Positions 38,785 through 48,261 of a stretch of 64,000 nt of DNA are shown piece after piece. Position 1 is the stretch's first letter. Each line of letters begins with the position of its first letter. The DNA is from Gallionella sp. (GTDB lineage: Bacteria > Pseudomonadota > Gammaproteobacteria > Burkholderiales > Gallionellaceae). The notes below the pieces were generated by a model. That model worked only from the letters and a program-made list of their open reading frames with translations. It had not been told where the DNA came from and did no database searches. The DNA lies in NCBI GenBank assembly GCA_028689145.1, contig JAQTWT010000003.1:62001-126000 (forward strand), given 5' to 3'. Position numbers and translations under genes: made by a program.

Positions 38785-39270
38785 ATGCGCGTACTTATAT
38801 TATTGATGTCCTTGTTGCTGACCGCTTGCGGTTTCCATTTACGCGGTCAGGCGGGGATGCCGTTTGATACGCTGTATCTGGATGCAGCCAATTCCGGCAC
38901 GCCGTTCATCGCCGATTTGCGCCGCAATCTGGAAGCCAACAAGGTGAAGCTGGTGAACTCTGCCGAGCAGGCCGATGTGGTGCTGAATATTGTTTTTGAA
39001 ATGCCGGAGAAGCAGATTTTGACGCTGGGCGGCAGCGGACGCGTGAATGAATTTACCCTGCGCTACCGCGTTTCATTGCGTGCCTACGACCTCAAGGGGC
39101 AGGAATGGATACCCGCCGAGGAAATGTCGCTGCGCCGGGATTTCGTTTATGACGAAACCAGAGTGCTCGCCAAAGAGGCCGAGGAGATAACGCTTTACCA
39201 AAGCATGCGCTCCGATATGGTGCAGCAGATCGTGCGCCGCCTGAGCCGCGCCAAACCCCAGCCGCAGTAA
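38785..39270 (+). CDS. lptE: LPS-assembly lipoprotein LptE
   Basis: A 161-residue outer-membrane lipoprotein. The signal peptide MRVLILLMSLLLTAC ends in an LTAC lipobox; the mature start GFHLRGQAGMPFDTLYL is typical for LptE. LptE plugs the LptD barrel and helps insert lipopolysaccharide. I chose the ATG at 38785 (a ggggag site upstream) because the earlier in-frame ATG at 38722 lies within a palindromic repeat. The gene is followed within two bases by holA, and leuS-lptE-holA is a conserved proteobacterial order. Confidence 0.95.
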   Translation: MRVLILLMSLLLTACGFHLRGQAGMPFDTLYLDAANSGTPFIADLRRNLEANKVKLVNSAEQADVVLNIVFEMPEKQILTLGGSGRVNEFTLRYRVSLRAYDLKGQEWIPAEEMSLRRDFVYDETRVLAKEAEEITLYQSMRSDMVQQIVRRLSRAKPQPQ

Positions 39271-39272
39271 TC

Positions 39273-40274
39273 ATGCCGATCAGCAGCGAAGAACTGCCGC
39301 GTCATCTCGCCTCTGGGCTCAAGCCGCTGTACGTGGTGTACGGCGATGCCTTGCTGCTGGCGGTCGAGGCGGCGGACAGTATCCGCGCAGCGGCCAAGGC
39401 TGCCGGGTATGCCGAGCGCGAAACGTTTGTCGCCGAGCAGCATTTCAAATGGGGCGAATTGCGCAACAGCGCGCAAAGCCTGTCGCTGTTCGCCGAACGC
39501 AAGGTCATCGACCTGCGCATCCCGTCCGGCAAGCCCGGCACGGAAGGCGGGCAGGCGTTGCAGGATTATGTGGCCAATATGAGCCCGGATATCCTGACGC
39601 TGATTTCATTGCCGAAAATGGACTGGACCGCGCAGAAAAGCCAGTGGTTCGGCGCGCTGGAGCGGCACGGCGTGATGGTCTCCGCCGACGATGTGCCGCG
39701 CAACGCGCTGCCGCGCTGGATCGCCGGGCGGATGAATCGGCAGCAACAAACCGTCGACGAGGCCACGCTGGAATTTCTGGCAGACCGTTGCGAGGGCAAT
39801 ATGCTCGCGGCGTTTCAGGAAATTCAGAAGCTCGCGTTGCTGTTTCCGTCCGGAAAATTGTCTTTTGAGCAGGTCAAGGACGCGGTGATGGACGTGGCGC
39901 GCTACGACATATTCAAACTGTCGGAAGCCATGCTGAGTGGTAACGCGGCGCGTTTTGCGCGTATTCTCGACGGCCTGCGTGCCGAGGGGACTGCTACCGT
40001 GCTGGTGTTGTGGGCAATCAGCGAGGATATCCGCACGCTGGGCAAGGTGCTGCAGGCGGCGCAACGCGGCGGCAATCTGGGCAATGCCCTGCGCGACATG
40101 CGGGTGCGCAAAGACAAGCAGGGATTGATCGAGAACGCGGCACGGCGCCTGAAGTTCCCGCATATCGAGCGCGCCATGCAGCAGGCCGCGCGGCTGGACA
40201 AGACCATCAAAGGCCTGCGCCAGGGCGATGTGTGGGACGAATTGCTGCAACTCGGGTTGAGATTCGCCAAATGA
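39273..40274 (+). CDS. holA: DNA polymerase III subunit delta
   Basis: A 333-residue clamp-loader subunit that opens the beta clamp. The N-terminal RecQ-like AAA+ fold starts with LKPLYVVYGDALLLAVEAADSIR, and LTLISLPKMDWTAQKS and GRMNRQQQTVDEATLEFLADRCEGNM are standard family segments; the C-terminal collar follows. No Walker A is expected in delta. Its stop overlaps the cutA start (ATGA). Conserved placement behind lptE supports the call. Confidence 0.96.
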   Translation: MPISSEELPRHLASGLKPLYVVYGDALLLAVEAADSIRAAAKAAGYAERETFVAEQHFKWGELRNSAQSLSLFAERKVIDLRIPSGKPGTEGGQALQDYVANMSPDILTLISLPKMDWTAQKSQWFGALERHGVMVSADDVPRNALPRWIAGRMNRQQQTVDEATLEFLADRCEGNMLAAFQEIQKLALLFPSGKLSFEQVKDAVMDVARYDIFKLSEAMLSGNAARFARILDGLRAEGTATVLVLWAISEDIRTLGKVLQAAQRGGNLGNALRDMRVRKDKQGLIENAARRLKFPHIERAMQQAARLDKTIKGLRQGDVWDELLQLGLRFAK

Positions 40275-40612
40275 ACGCTGCCATGAACGACGTTCTGTTG
40301 GTGATCACCAATCTGCCGGATGAGCAGGCCGCCGGACTGCTGGCGCAACGGCTGATCGGGGAGCGGGTTGCGGCCTGCGTGAACCAGCTGGCCGCCTGCC
40401 GCTCGACGTACCGCTGGCAGGGCAAGGTGGAAACGGCCAGCGAAGTGCCGTTGCTGATCAAAACCACGCGGGCTGCCTATCCGCGCCTCGAACAATTGAT
40501 CCGCGAGATACACCCGTACGAACTTCCGGAAATCATTGCTGTCCCTGTAACAACCGGGCTGCCCGCCTATCTCGACTGGGTCATGCAGGAAACCAGCATT
40601 TTCAAGGAATAA
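40271..40612 (+). CDS. cutA: Divalent-cation tolerance protein CutA
   Basis: A 113-residue trimeric CutA1 protein. Family pattern: VLLVITNLPDEQAAGLLAQRLI, VAACVNQL, the STYRWQGKVE block, LLIKTT and the C-terminal HPYELPEIIAVPV..YLDWV. It is linked to copper and other metal tolerance in E. coli, probably indirectly; the biochemical role is still unclear. The ATG at 40271 overlaps the holA stop; the longer ORF upstream in this frame is a holA shadow. dsbD follows by four bases, an order also known from other Proteobacteria (cutA-dsbD). Confidence 0.95.
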   Translation: MNAAMNDVLLVITNLPDEQAAGLLAQRLIGERVAACVNQLAACRSTYRWQGKVETASEVPLLIKTTRAAYPRLEQLIREIHPYELPEIIAVPVTTGLPAYLDWVMQETSIFKE

Positions 40613-40615
40613 CCG

Positions 40616-42442
40616 ATGCGTTCTATTTTGTTTGCTTTGTTGTTCATTGCCGCACCTTTCGCGCATGCCGGTTTCCTCGACAGTATGGGGGGCGGCAAAC
40701 AGACCGCCTTCCTGTCGCCTGATCAGGCGTTCGGCGTGCAAGTCACGGTGCGCGATGCCACTACCCTGCAGGCCAACATCAAGGTGACTCCCGGCTATTA
40801 TCTGTATCGCAACAAGATCAGCTTTACCGGCAAGGACGCTACGGTCAAGATCGCGTCGGTAGTGTTGCCCAAAGGCGAAATGAAGCAGGACCCCAATTTT
40901 GGCAACGTAGAGGTGTTTCACAGTTCGTTCCAGGCCGAGATTACTTTGGACAGAGTTCGCGCCGAGGCCGGTGAGATTACCCTGAACGTCTTCTATCAGG
41001 GATGCAGCGAACAGGGTTTGTGCTATCCGCCGATCGAAAAAGCGCTGCAAATCAGCCTGCCGGATGCCAAGACCGGCTTGCGTACGCCGCCGGTGATCGG
41101 CGAAGCGCCGCCCCCTTCGGACATTACCCCGCTTCCCGCTGTACCCGTTACCGAGACTTCGCAAATCGCCGAGCTGTTTCAGGGCGGTAGTTTCTGGCTG
41201 ATCGTTTCGTTCTTCTTCGGCGCGGGATTGCTGCTGGCATTCACGCCGTGCGTGTTCCCGATGATCCCGATCCTGTCCGGCATCATCGTCGGGCGCGGCC
41301 ACAAGATCACCCATGCGCACGCCTTCATTCTGTCGCTGGCTTATGTGCTGGGCATGGCGATTACCTATGCGGCGGCCGGGGTGGCGGCGGGCTTTTCCGG
41401 CAACCTGATTTCCAACGCGCTGCAAACGCCCTGGGTGTTGGGCAGTTTCTCCGCGCTGTTCGTGCTGCTGTCGCTGTCGATGTTCGGCTTTTATGAACTG
41501 CAATTGCCGAGCGCGTTGCAAAGCAAGCTGACCGACACCAGCAACCGGCTGCACGGCGGGCATCTGTCCGGCGTGTTTGCGATGGGCGCGTTGTCCGCCA
41601 TCATCATGGGGCCGTGCGTGGCCGCGCCGCTGGCCGGTGCCTTGCTGTATATCGGCCAAACGCACGATGCGGTGCTGGGCGGGGTCGCGCTGTTCGCGCT
41701 GGCGCTCGGCATGGGCGCGCCGCTGCTGCTGATCGGCACTTCGGCGGGGGTATTGCTGCCCAAGGCGGGCGCGTGGATGGAATCGGTCAAACGCTTCTTC
41801 GGCATGATGATGCTGGCGCTGGCGATCTGGATCGTTCAGCCGCTGCTGCCGATTGGCGTGCAAATGCTGCTGTGGGCTGCGCTGCTGATCTTTTCGGGAA
41901 TTTACCTGCGAGCGCTGGATGCGCTGCCGCACAACGCCAATAAATGGCACAAGTTGCGCAAAAGTCTCGGTTTGCTGGTACTGCTGCTGGGTATCGCCTA
42001 TCTGATCGGCGCGGTGTCCGGTGCGCGCGACCTGATGAGCCCGCTTGGCGCGATCGGCAAAGCAGGGGGGGAACAGCCCGCCACGCTGCAATTTTCCCGT
42101 GTAAAGGACATTGCCGAAATAGAACAGCGCGTGGCACAGGCGCGCGGGCAGATCGTGATGCTGGATTTTTATGCCGATTGGTGCACCTCTTGCAAGGAGA
42201 TGGAGCGTTTTACCTTCTCCAATCCTGCCGTGCAGGCCAAACTCAAACCGGTATTGCTGTTGCAAGCCGATGTGACCGCCTTCAGCGCAAGCGACAAGGA
42301 AATGCTGCAACACTATGGGGTGTTTGGCCCGCCGGTTATTTTGTTTTTCAATTCAGATGGCAAAGAATTAAGTGATTTTCGTGTGACCGGCTATCAGGAT
42401 GCAACGCAGTTCCTGCAATCGCTGCAAGCTGCTGGAATATAA
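40616..42442 (+). CDS. dsbD: Thiol:disulfide interchange protein DsbD
   Basis: A 608-residue membrane reductant carrier. A signal peptide precedes the periplasmic alpha domain (residues ~20-170, with the Cys pair in YQGCSEQGLCYPP). An eight-helix beta domain follows, with Cys in FTPCVFPMIP and MGPCVAAPLAG, and the C-terminal gamma thioredoxin domain has WCTSCKEMERF. It transfers electrons from cytoplasmic thioredoxin to periplasmic DsbC, CcmG and similar acceptors. The window also has DipZ, a second protein with the same chemistry; the two probably serve different acceptors. Length and domain order are normal. Confidence 0.96.
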   Translation: MRSILFALLFIAAPFAHAGFLDSMGGGKQTAFLSPDQAFGVQVTVRDATTLQANIKVTPGYYLYRNKISFTGKDATVKIASVVLPKGEMKQDPNFGNVEVFHSSFQAEITLDRVRAEAGEITLNVFYQGCSEQGLCYPPIEKALQISLPDAKTGLRTPPVIGEAPPPSDITPLPAVPVTETSQIAELFQGGSFWLIVSFFFGAGLLLAFTPCVFPMIPILSGIIVGRGHKITHAHAFILSLAYVLGMAITYAAAGVAAGFSGNLISNALQTPWVLGSFSALFVLLSLSMFGFYELQLPSALQSKLTDTSNRLHGGHLSGVFAMGALSAIIMGPCVAAPLAGALLYIGQTHDAVLGGVALFALALGMGAPLLLIGTSAGVLLPKAGAWMESVKRFFGMMMLALAIWIVQPLLPIGVQMLLWAALLIFSGIYLRALDALPHNANKWHKLRKSLGLLVLLLGIAYLIGAVSGARDLMSPLGAIGKAGGEQPATLQFSRVKDIAEIEQRVAQARGQIVMLDFYADWCTSCKEMERFTFSNPAVQAKLKPVLLLQADVTAFSASDKEMLQHYGVFGPPVILFFNSDGKELSDFRVTGYQDATQFLQSLQAAGI

Positions 42443-42531
42443 CGTTTTTTGCGTATCTTCGCCAAAACACTAGACAATTTACCCTAATTTGCGGCAAACT
42501 GCAGGTGTGGAAATAAGCCTAGCCATAAATA

Positions 42532-42999
42532 ATGAGCCAATCAAGTTCTGCTAAAAGCATCCTTGTCCTGCACGGCCCCAACCTGAACCTGCTCGGCAGT
42601 CGTGAGCCAGATGTGTATGGTCGTGTCACGTTAGACGAAATTAATGCGCGTTTGACAACATTAGCGGGCGCAAATGGTGCCAAGGTGTGCTGTTTTCAGA
42701 GCAATGCCGAAGCGGAGCTGGTGGAACGGGTGCAGCAGGCGCGTGCCGACGGCACACAGTTTATCGTCATCAATCCGGCGGCGTTCACCCATACCAGCGT
42801 CGCTTTGCGCGACGCGCTGGCGGCAGTTGCCATCCCTTTCATCGAAGTGCATCTTTCCAATGTATTCGCGCGGGAAGCGTTCCGCAAAGAATCGTTTTTT
42901 TCCGATCTCGCCGTTGGCGTGATCAGCGGTCTGGGCGCGGCAGGCTACGAATTCGCCGTGCAATTCGCACTAACGGGCATGGCAAGCCGCCACCCCTGA
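42532..42999 (+). CDS. aroQ: 3-dehydroquinate dehydratase, type II
   Basis: A 155-residue enzyme of the shikimate pathway. The characteristic [17 protein letters not shown] opens the protein, followed by the conserved [32 protein letters not shown] (with catalytic His) and [17 protein letters not shown]. It forms a dodecamer in other species. The gene precedes accB and accC, a widespread order. An 89-base gap after dsbD probably holds the operon promoter. Confidence 0.97.
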   Translation: MSQSSSAKSILVLHGPNLNLLGSREPDVYGRVTLDEINARLTTLAGANGAKVCCFQSNAEAELVERVQQARADGTQFIVINPAAFTHTSVALRDALAAVAIPFIEVHLSNVFAREAFRKESFFSDLAVGVISGLGAAGYEFAVQFALTGMASRHP

Positions 43000-43029
43000 T
43001 AATGAAACTCGCCATGCCCGTTTCCCCCT

Positions 43030-43096
43030 ATCCAACTTTCCCCCGCAAGCGGGAGAAAGAGCAAACGAATCGCTACGCGAGTTTCACGTTCAACCA
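43030..43096. repeat. Copy A of a shared repeat (also at 58793)
   Basis: It contains a C-run hairpin (tttcccccgcaagcgggagaaa) followed by gagcaaacgaatcgct-acgcgagttt. The same sequence, in reverse orientation and with one difference, is found at 58793-58892. It fills most of the gap between aroQ and accB and ends 30 bases before accB. Confidence 0.7.
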
Positions 43097-43127
43097 TAAA
43101 AATAAAGCTTAACTTTAGGAGGTCATC

Positions 43128-43577
43128 ATGGATTTACGCAAACTCAAGACATTGATTGAGTTAGTAGAAGCTTCCGGCATCGCCGAACTGGAAATCAGCG
43201 AGGGCGAAGAACGCGTCCGCATCATCCGCACGTCGGCCGCCGTGGTGCCAACCTATGCGCCGGCACCGCAGCAACCCGTTACAGCGGCAGCGCCACAAGC
43301 CGTTGCACCGGCTGCTGAACCGGTCAAACCTGCCGTGGCAGATGGACATGTGGTCAAATCGCCGATGGTCGGCACGTTCTATCGTTCGGCATCGCCGGGC
43401 TCCAAGGCATTTGTGGATGTCGGCCAATCCGTCAACAGCGGCGACACATTGTGCATCATCGAGGCAATGAAGCTGCTGAACGAGATCGAGGCGGACAGCA
43501 GCGGCATCATCAAGGCGATTCTGGTTGAGAACGGCCAGCCCGTGGAGTTCGGGCAACCGTTGTTTATCATCGGTTAA
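43128..43577 (+). CDS. accB: Acetyl-CoA carboxylase biotin carboxyl carrier protein
   Basis: A 149-residue BCCP. The N-terminal part [27 protein letters not shown] is family-typical, followed by an Ala/Pro/Gln-rich flexible linker (about residues 45-70) and the C-terminal biotinyl domain with biotinylated Lys in IEAMKLLN. It carries biotin between the carboxylase and transferase halves of acetyl-CoA carboxylase, the first step of fatty acid synthesis. An excellent ribosome site (aggagg) precedes the start. accC lies 50 bases downstream. Confidence 0.98.
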   Translation: MDLRKLKTLIELVEASGIAELEISEGEERVRIIRTSAAVVPTYAPAPQQPVTAAAPQAVAPAAEPVKPAVADGHVVKSPMVGTFYRSASPGSKAFVDVGQSVNSGDTLCIIEAMKLLNEIEADSSGIIKAILVENGQPVEFGQPLFIIG

Positions 43578-43627
43578 TCCTGCCGTAGCGTGAATCTCAC
43601 GCTGTACTCAAGTTCGGAGCCAATACC

Positions 43628-44983
43628 ATGTTTGAGAAAATATTAATTGCAAACCGCGGGGAAATCGCCTTGCGTATCCAGCGCGCCTGCCGCGAAATGG
43701 GTATCAAGACCGTCGTGGTACATTCCGAAGCGGATGCGGATGCCAAGTATGTGAAGCTGGCCGACGAGTCGGTGTGCATCGGCCCGGCACCGTCCGCGCA
43801 AAGCTACCTGAATATCCCCGCCATCATCAGCGCGGCGGAAGTTACCGACGCGCAGGCGATACATCCCGGTTACGGCTTCCTGTCCGAGAATGCCGATTTT
43901 TCCGAGCGTGTCGAAAAGTGCGGCTTTGTATTCATCGGCCCGCGCGCCGAAACCATCCGGCTGATGGGTGACAAGGTGAGCGCCAAGATCGCGATGAAAA
44001 AAGCCGGTGTGCCCTGTGTGCCGGGCGTGGAAGGCGCGTTGCCGGACAATCCTGCCGATATCATCAAGATCGCGCGCAGCATCGGCTATCCGGTCATTAT
44101 CAAGGCATCCGGCGGCGGCGGCGGACGCGGCATGCGCGTGGTGCATACCGAAGCCGCGCTGTTGAACGCGGTCACCATGACCAAAACCGAAGCGCAGGCG
44201 GCCTTCAACAACCCCATGGTGTACATGGAAAAGTTTCTGGAAAATCCGCGCCATATCGAGTTTCAGGTGCTGGCCGACCAGCACGGCAACGCGGTTTATC
44301 TGGGCGAACGCGATTGTTCGATGCAGCGCCGCCACCAGAAGATCATCGAGGAAGCGCCGGCACCGCTGCTTAACGCCCGTCTGCGCAACAAGATCGGCGA
44401 ACGCTGCGCCGAAGCCTGCCGCAAGATCGGCTATCGCGGTGCGGGAACCTTCGAATTCCTGTTTGAAAACGATGAATTTTTCTTCATTGAAATGAATACC
44501 CGTGTGCAGGTGGAGCATCCCGTCACGGAAATGATCACCGGTATCGACATCGTGCAGCAGCAAATCCGCATCGCCGCCGGTGAAAAACTGGCATTCAAGC
44601 AGCGCGATATCCAGTTCAAGGGGCATGCCATCGAATGCCGCATCAACGCCGAACACCCCTATAAATTCACCCCGTCGCCGGGATGTATCACCTCCTGGCA
44701 TGCGCCGGGTGGCCCCGGCATCCGCGTGGATTCCCACGCCTACAACAACTACTTCGTGCCGCCGCATTACGATTCGATGATTGGCAAGATCATCGCCTAC
44801 GGCGACACGCGCGACCAGGCGATGGCGCGGATGCGTACCGCCTTGTCCGAAATGTGGGTGGAAGGTATCGACACCAACATCGCGCTGCATCGCGAGCTGC
44901 TGCAGGACGCGGCATTTGTGAGCGGCGGTACCAGCATCCATTATCTGGAAGAGCGCTTGGCCGAACGCACCAAAGCGAAATAA
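43628..44983 (+). CDS. accC: Acetyl-CoA carboxylase biotin carboxylase subunit
   Basis: A 451-residue ATP-grasp enzyme that carboxylates biotin on AccB. Conserved segments: [20 protein letters not shown], the glycine loop [24 protein letters not shown]-type ([13 protein letters not shown]) and [14 protein letters not shown]. Length is normal. It is followed by a strong inverted repeat (44987-45058) and then prmA; accB-accC-prmA is a conserved proteobacterial order. Confidence 0.98.
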   Translation: MFEKILIANRGEIALRIQRACREMGIKTVVVHSEADADAKYVKLADESVCIGPAPSAQSYLNIPAIISAAEVTDAQAIHPGYGFLSENADFSERVEKCGFVFIGPRAETIRLMGDKVSAKIAMKKAGVPCVPGVEGALPDNPADIIKIARSIGYPVIIKASGGGGGRGMRVVHTEAALLNAVTMTKTEAQAAFNNPMVYMEKFLENPRHIEFQVLADQHGNAVYLGERDCSMQRRHQKIIEEAPAPLLNARLRNKIGERCAEACRKIGYRGAGTFEFLFENDEFFFIEMNTRVQVEHPVTEMITGIDIVQQQIRIAAGEKLAFKQRDIQFKGHAIECRINAEHPYKFTPSPGCITSWHAPGGPGIRVDSHAYNNYFVPPHYDSMIGKIIAYGDTRDQAMARMRTALSEMWVEGIDTNIALHRELLQDAAFVSGGTSIHYLEERLAERTKAK

Positions 44984-44986
44984 CCC

Positions 44987-45058
44987 TGTAGGGGCGAGAT
45001 TCATCGCGCCCTGTTTTTTCATGAACCAGAAAAGGGCGCGATGAATCTCGCCCCTACA
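44987..45058. repeat. Perfect 26-base inverted repeat of the GTAGGGGCG family
   Basis: Arms at 44987-45012 and 45033-45058 pair perfectly over 26 bases around a 20-base loop that contains a T-run. The ends read tgtaggggcga and tcgcccctaca, as in the elements at 28519 and 38584. Lying between accC and prmA it may stop or attenuate transcription. Confidence 0.85.
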
Positions 45059-45075
45059 ATAACGAAATGAAATAG

Positions 45076-45969
45076 ATGCCTTGGCTGACTCTCGTCGTTG
45101 ACACCGATGCACAACACGCTGAGGTTTTGAGCGAGGCGTTGCTGGATCTCGGCGCGCTGTCGGTGGATTTGCTGGATGCCGATGCCGATACACCGGACGA
45201 ACAGGCGATCTTCGGCGAACCGGGCGAACCGCCGCCCGGTGTCTGGCAACACAACCGCGTCAGCGCATTGTTCGACGACGACAAGGATGTGGCCGCGATC
45301 CTGCAGCGCGCCGCAAAAAATATCGGCCTGAAAGACCTTCCCGAATACCGCATCGAAACGCTGGCCGACAACGACTGGGTGCGCCTCACCCAGTCGCAGT
45401 TCGAGCCGATTCCGATCTCGCCGCGGCTATGGATCGTGCCGACCTGGCACACGCCCAGCGACCCGAGCGCCATCAACATTGTGCTCGACCCCGGTCTGGC
45501 ATTCGGCACCGGCAGCCACCCCACCACGCGGCTATGCCTGCGCTGGCTGGACAACAACCTGCAGGGCGGCGAAGCGGTGCTGGATTACGGCTGCGGTTCC
45601 GGCATCCTCGCCATCGCCGCGCTTAAGCTGGGGGCTGCACGCGCCGTCGGTGTTGATGTAGACTCGCAGGCAGTGCTCGCCAGTCGCGATAACGCTGCCG
45701 CCAACCGGGTCGAAAATGTACTTTTCTATCTGCCCAACGATGCTCCCAAAGCCAGTTATGATCTGGTGGTGGCCAACATCCTGACCAACCCGCTGCGCAT
45801 GCTCGCCCCGCTGCTGGCGAATGCGACGCGGCAAGGCGGGCAGATCGTGCTGTCCGGCATACTTGAGGAACAGGCGCAAGACGTGATGAGCATCTACCAA
45901 CAATGGTTCGACCTGAATCCCCCGATCTTCGAGGAGGGTTGGTCATGCCTGTCGGGACGCAAACACTGA
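45076..45969 (+). CDS. prmA: Ribosomal protein L11 methyltransferase
   Basis: A 297-residue SAM-dependent methyltransferase that trimethylates L11. The SAM site is DYGCGSGILAIAALKLGA; the catalytic NxxxxPL-type motif is VVANILTNPLRML. The N-terminal substrate-recognition domain (PWLTLVVDTDAQHAEVLSEALLDLGALSVDL) is complete, and GLAFGTGSHPTTRLCL is diagnostic. The ATG follows a palindromic repeat by 17 bases. The next gene starts one base after the stop. Confidence 0.97.
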   Translation: MPWLTLVVDTDAQHAEVLSEALLDLGALSVDLLDADADTPDEQAIFGEPGEPPPGVWQHNRVSALFDDDKDVAAILQRAAKNIGLKDLPEYRIETLADNDWVRLTQSQFEPIPISPRLWIVPTWHTPSDPSAINIVLDPGLAFGTGSHPTTRLCLRWLDNNLQGGEAVLDYGCGSGILAIAALKLGAARAVGVDVDSQAVLASRDNAAANRVENVLFYLPNDAPKASYDLVVANILTNPLRMLAPLLANATRQGGQIVLSGILEEQAQDVMSIYQQWFDLNPPIFEEGWSCLSGRKH

Positions 45970-45970
45970 C

Positions 45971-46978
45971 ATGAACGGGACGACCCTCTGCCCCCACTGC
46001 AACACCCGCTTCAAGATTGCCGGGGAACAACTGGAAGCGCATCACGGTATGGTGCGCTGCGGCAGTTGCCTGAAACCTTTCGATGCGCGTCCCGGTTTTA
46101 TCCCGGATCAACCCGGCCCGCAGGCCGGCGAGCCGCAATTGACCGGAGCGATGCCTCTCGTTGCGGAAGCAGTGCCTGTTGAAGCGGGATTGCCGGTTGA
46201 GAAGGCCGCGGCTGCCGAGGCAACAACTATTGCCGATAAGCCTGAGACTGTTGATGCAAGCGTATTGCCCGAAGCGGCTGTAGCGGAAACCGCCGGTGTT
46301 ATTCAAAACGAACCACCGCAAGCAGCGCATGGGGAAATGCTCGATTTCAGCCAGCCGGAAGTTGTCGCCGTCGAGCCCGAGGCGGATGTCCTGCCCGTCG
46401 CACAGTCTGGTGAAAATGCCGGATTGCAACCGGGCACGCTGGCCGAACAGGTCGCCATTGTGCAGGACGAGGAGGGCGACGCACCGAAACCCGGCTTTCC
46501 CAATCTGGATTGGATAGTAGGTTCGGCGCTGCTGGTTCTGCTGCTGTTTCTGCAGGCCGCGTATTTTTTCCGTATCGAGCTGGCTGCCGGCACACCCGGT
46601 CTGAAGCCGGTGCTCACTTCCTATGCCAAAGCGTTCGGAGCTAGTGTGCCATTGCCGCAGGATGCCAGCCTGATGAGCATCGAGTCATCCGATCTCGAGG
46701 CAGATTCCGCGATTGAAAACCGCATCATCCTGAATGTGCTGTTGCGCAACCGCGCCACTTACGCGCAAGCATTCCCCAATCTGGAACTCACCCTCAACGA
46801 CACCCAGGACAAACCGCTGGCGCGCCGCACCCTCGTGCCGAAAGATTATTTGCCCCGAACGGAAAACGAAAAAACCGGCCTGCCGCCCAGTCGCGAGCTC
46901 ATCATCAAACTGCCGCTCGGCATCGCTGACCTAAAGCCGACCGGGTACCGTTTGGCGCTGCATTATCCGAAACAGTAG
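45971..46978 (+). CDS. Zinc-ribbon and DUF3426 membrane protein
   Basis: A 335-residue protein. The N-terminus has an MJ0042-type zinc ribbon (TLCPHCNTRFKIAGEQL..GMVRCGSCLKPFDA). A long Ala/Glu/Val-rich acidic linker (about 60-165) leads to one membrane helix (DWIVGSALLVLLLFLQAAYFF) and a C-terminal DUF3426 domain (NRIILNVLLRNRATYAQAFPNLELTL..RTLVPKDYL). The arrangement is common next to prmA in Betaproteobacteria. The function is unknown; a membrane-anchored regulatory or assembly role has been guessed from its domain layout only. Confidence 0.88.
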   Translation: MNGTTLCPHCNTRFKIAGEQLEAHHGMVRCGSCLKPFDARPGFIPDQPGPQAGEPQLTGAMPLVAEAVPVEAGLPVEKAAAAEATTIADKPETVDASVLPEAAVAETAGVIQNEPPQAAHGEMLDFSQPEVVAVEPEADVLPVAQSGENAGLQPGTLAEQVAIVQDEEGDAPKPGFPNLDWIVGSALLVLLLFLQAAYFFRIELAAGTPGLKPVLTSYAKAFGASVPLPQDASLMSIESSDLEADSAIENRIILNVLLRNRATYAQAFPNLELTLNDTQDKPLARRTLVPKDYLPRTENEKTGLPPSRELIIKLPLGIADLKPTGYRLALHYPKQ

Positions 46979-47009
46979 CGGCTACCAGACTGAAAAACCT
47001 GATTCAATT

Positions 47010-47122
47010 CGCAGATTACACAGATTTACGCCGATTTCCGGACAATTACAATTGTGACAATTCTCAACCAGAGTATTTCGACAACCCTTTGTTGAATCTT
47101 GCGTAATCTGTGTAATCTGCGG
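47010..47122. repeat. Inverted repeat of CGCAGATTACACAGATT type
   Basis: Arms at about 47010-47031 and 47101-47122 (cgcagattacacaga with tctgtgtaatctgcg) enclose about 70 bases that include a shorter pair, acaattacaattgtgaca. It lies between the convergent DUF3426 and plsY genes. Confidence 0.7.
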
Positions 47123-47140
47123 ACAAACGCTTTTTGAGGG

Positions 47141-47749
47141 TCAAGCCGTCCCGCGCTTGCCGATCTTGGTTTCCGTGCCATCCTTCAGGTTCTGGATATT
47201 CTTCTTGTGCCGCCACACCAGCAGCAGCGAGATGATACTGGAAGCGAGCATCCACTCCGGCGGCAGGCCAAGCAACGCGATATAGATCGGCGCGAGGGCC
47301 GCGGCCAGCAGGGCGGCCAGCGACGAGTAGCGGAACGCCCAAGCCACCAGCAGCCAGGTCAGCAGCACACCCAGCCCCACCGCAATATTCATCGCCAGCA
47401 GCACGCCGAACGCCGTCGCCACCCCCTTGCCGCCTTGAAAGCGCAGGAATACCGGAAACAGGTGGCCGAGAAATACCGCCAGCGCCACCAGCGCGATCAG
47501 CAGTGCGCCTTGCGCGTCGCGCGTGGCGAAATGCATCGCCACGAACACCGCCAGCCAGCCCTTGCTCGCATCACCCAGCAGCGTCAACACCGCCGCCGCC
47601 TTTTTGCCGCTACGCAGCACATTGGTTGCGCCGGGATTGCCGGAACCGTAGCTGCGCGGATCGGGCAGTCCGAACGCCTTGCTCATCAACACCGCGAACG
47701 AAACCGAACCCAACAGATAGGCGGCGAATACAAAAATCAGGGTCATCAT
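47141..47749 (-). CDS. plsY: Glycerol-3-phosphate acyltransferase PlsY
   Basis: A 202-residue membrane enzyme that acylates glycerol 3-phosphate from acyl-phosphate, starting phospholipid synthesis. Motif 1 is [12 protein letters not shown] near residue 40, motif 2 is [10 protein letters not shown] and motif 3 appears in the C-terminal region (GLPPEWML). Five to six membrane helices are predicted. I chose the ATG at 47749, where the first helix begins; the longer ORF adds 19 polar residues. The C-terminal KIGKRGTA tail is longer than in E. coli. It is divergent from folB. Confidence 0.95.
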   Translation of the reverse strand: MMTLIFVFAAYLLGSVSFAVLMSKAFGLPDPRSYGSGNPGATNVLRSGKKAAAVLTLLGDASKGWLAVFVAMHFATRDAQGALLIALVALAVFLGHLFPVFLRFQGGKGVATAFGVLLAMNIAVGLGVLLTWLLVAWAFRYSSLAALLAAALAPIYIALLGLPPEWMLASSIISLLLVWRHKKNIQNLKDGTETKIGKRGTA

Positions 47750-47904
47750 CTGAAATACCTTAAAATGCGAGCGGCGGATTTTACTCGAATGCTCCAAAAC
47801 CGCCAAAACAAACTACCGAACCATTCCGTTCGCCCTGATGCTTCGACAAGCTCAGCACAGGGTAGCAAAGCGTATCAAGGGCAAACGGCACAACAGGCTA
47901 TTAC

Positions 47905-48261
47905 ATGGACATCATCTTTCTGCGCGAACTCAAGGTCACTACGCTGATCGGCATCTACGAATGGGAAAAGCGCGTGCCGCAAAACCTGCAACTCGACCTC
48001 GACATCGCGCTGCCCGACAGCCGCGCCTGCCAGACCGACAACATCGGCGACGCGCTGGACTACGCCGAAGTCGCGCAACACATCCAGACCGTCCTGAGCG
48101 AGGGGCACTTCTCGCTGCTGGAAACCCTCGCCGAACACATCGCGCAGATTATCCTCAAGGACTTCAGAGCCCCGTGGGTCAAGGTCAGTGTCGCCAAGCT
48201 GCAGGCGATCCGCAATTGCAAGATGGTGGGGATCAGTATTGAACGGGGGCAGGTGAAATAA
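47905..48261 (+). CDS. folB: Dihydroneopterin aldolase
   Basis: A 118-residue enzyme of folate synthesis that converts dihydroneopterin to 6-hydroxymethyl-dihydropterin and glycolaldehyde. Conserved features: DIIFLRELKVTTLIGIYEWE with catalytic Glu, the DLDIALPDSRAC block, DYAEVAQHIQ, and VKVSVAKLQAI with the catalytic Lys. It has normal length. It is divergent from plsY, the arrangement found in many Proteobacteria. A hairpin at 48399-48419 lies downstream. Confidence 0.96.
   Translation: MDIIFLRELKVTTLIGIYEWEKRVPQNLQLDLDIALPDSRACQTDNIGDALDYAEVAQHIQTVLSEGHFSLLETLAEHIAQIILKDFRAPWVKVSVAKLQAIRNCKMVGISIERGQVK

Noticed and set aside
39902-42313. 803-residue - strand ORF across holA, cutA and dsbD
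   Set aside because: Antisense to three well-supported genes; the translation is rich in His, Gln and Arg without domains.
47838-48242. 134-residue + strand ORF overlapping folB
   Set aside because: It is out of frame with folB, which has a full family match, and starts in a repeat fragment.
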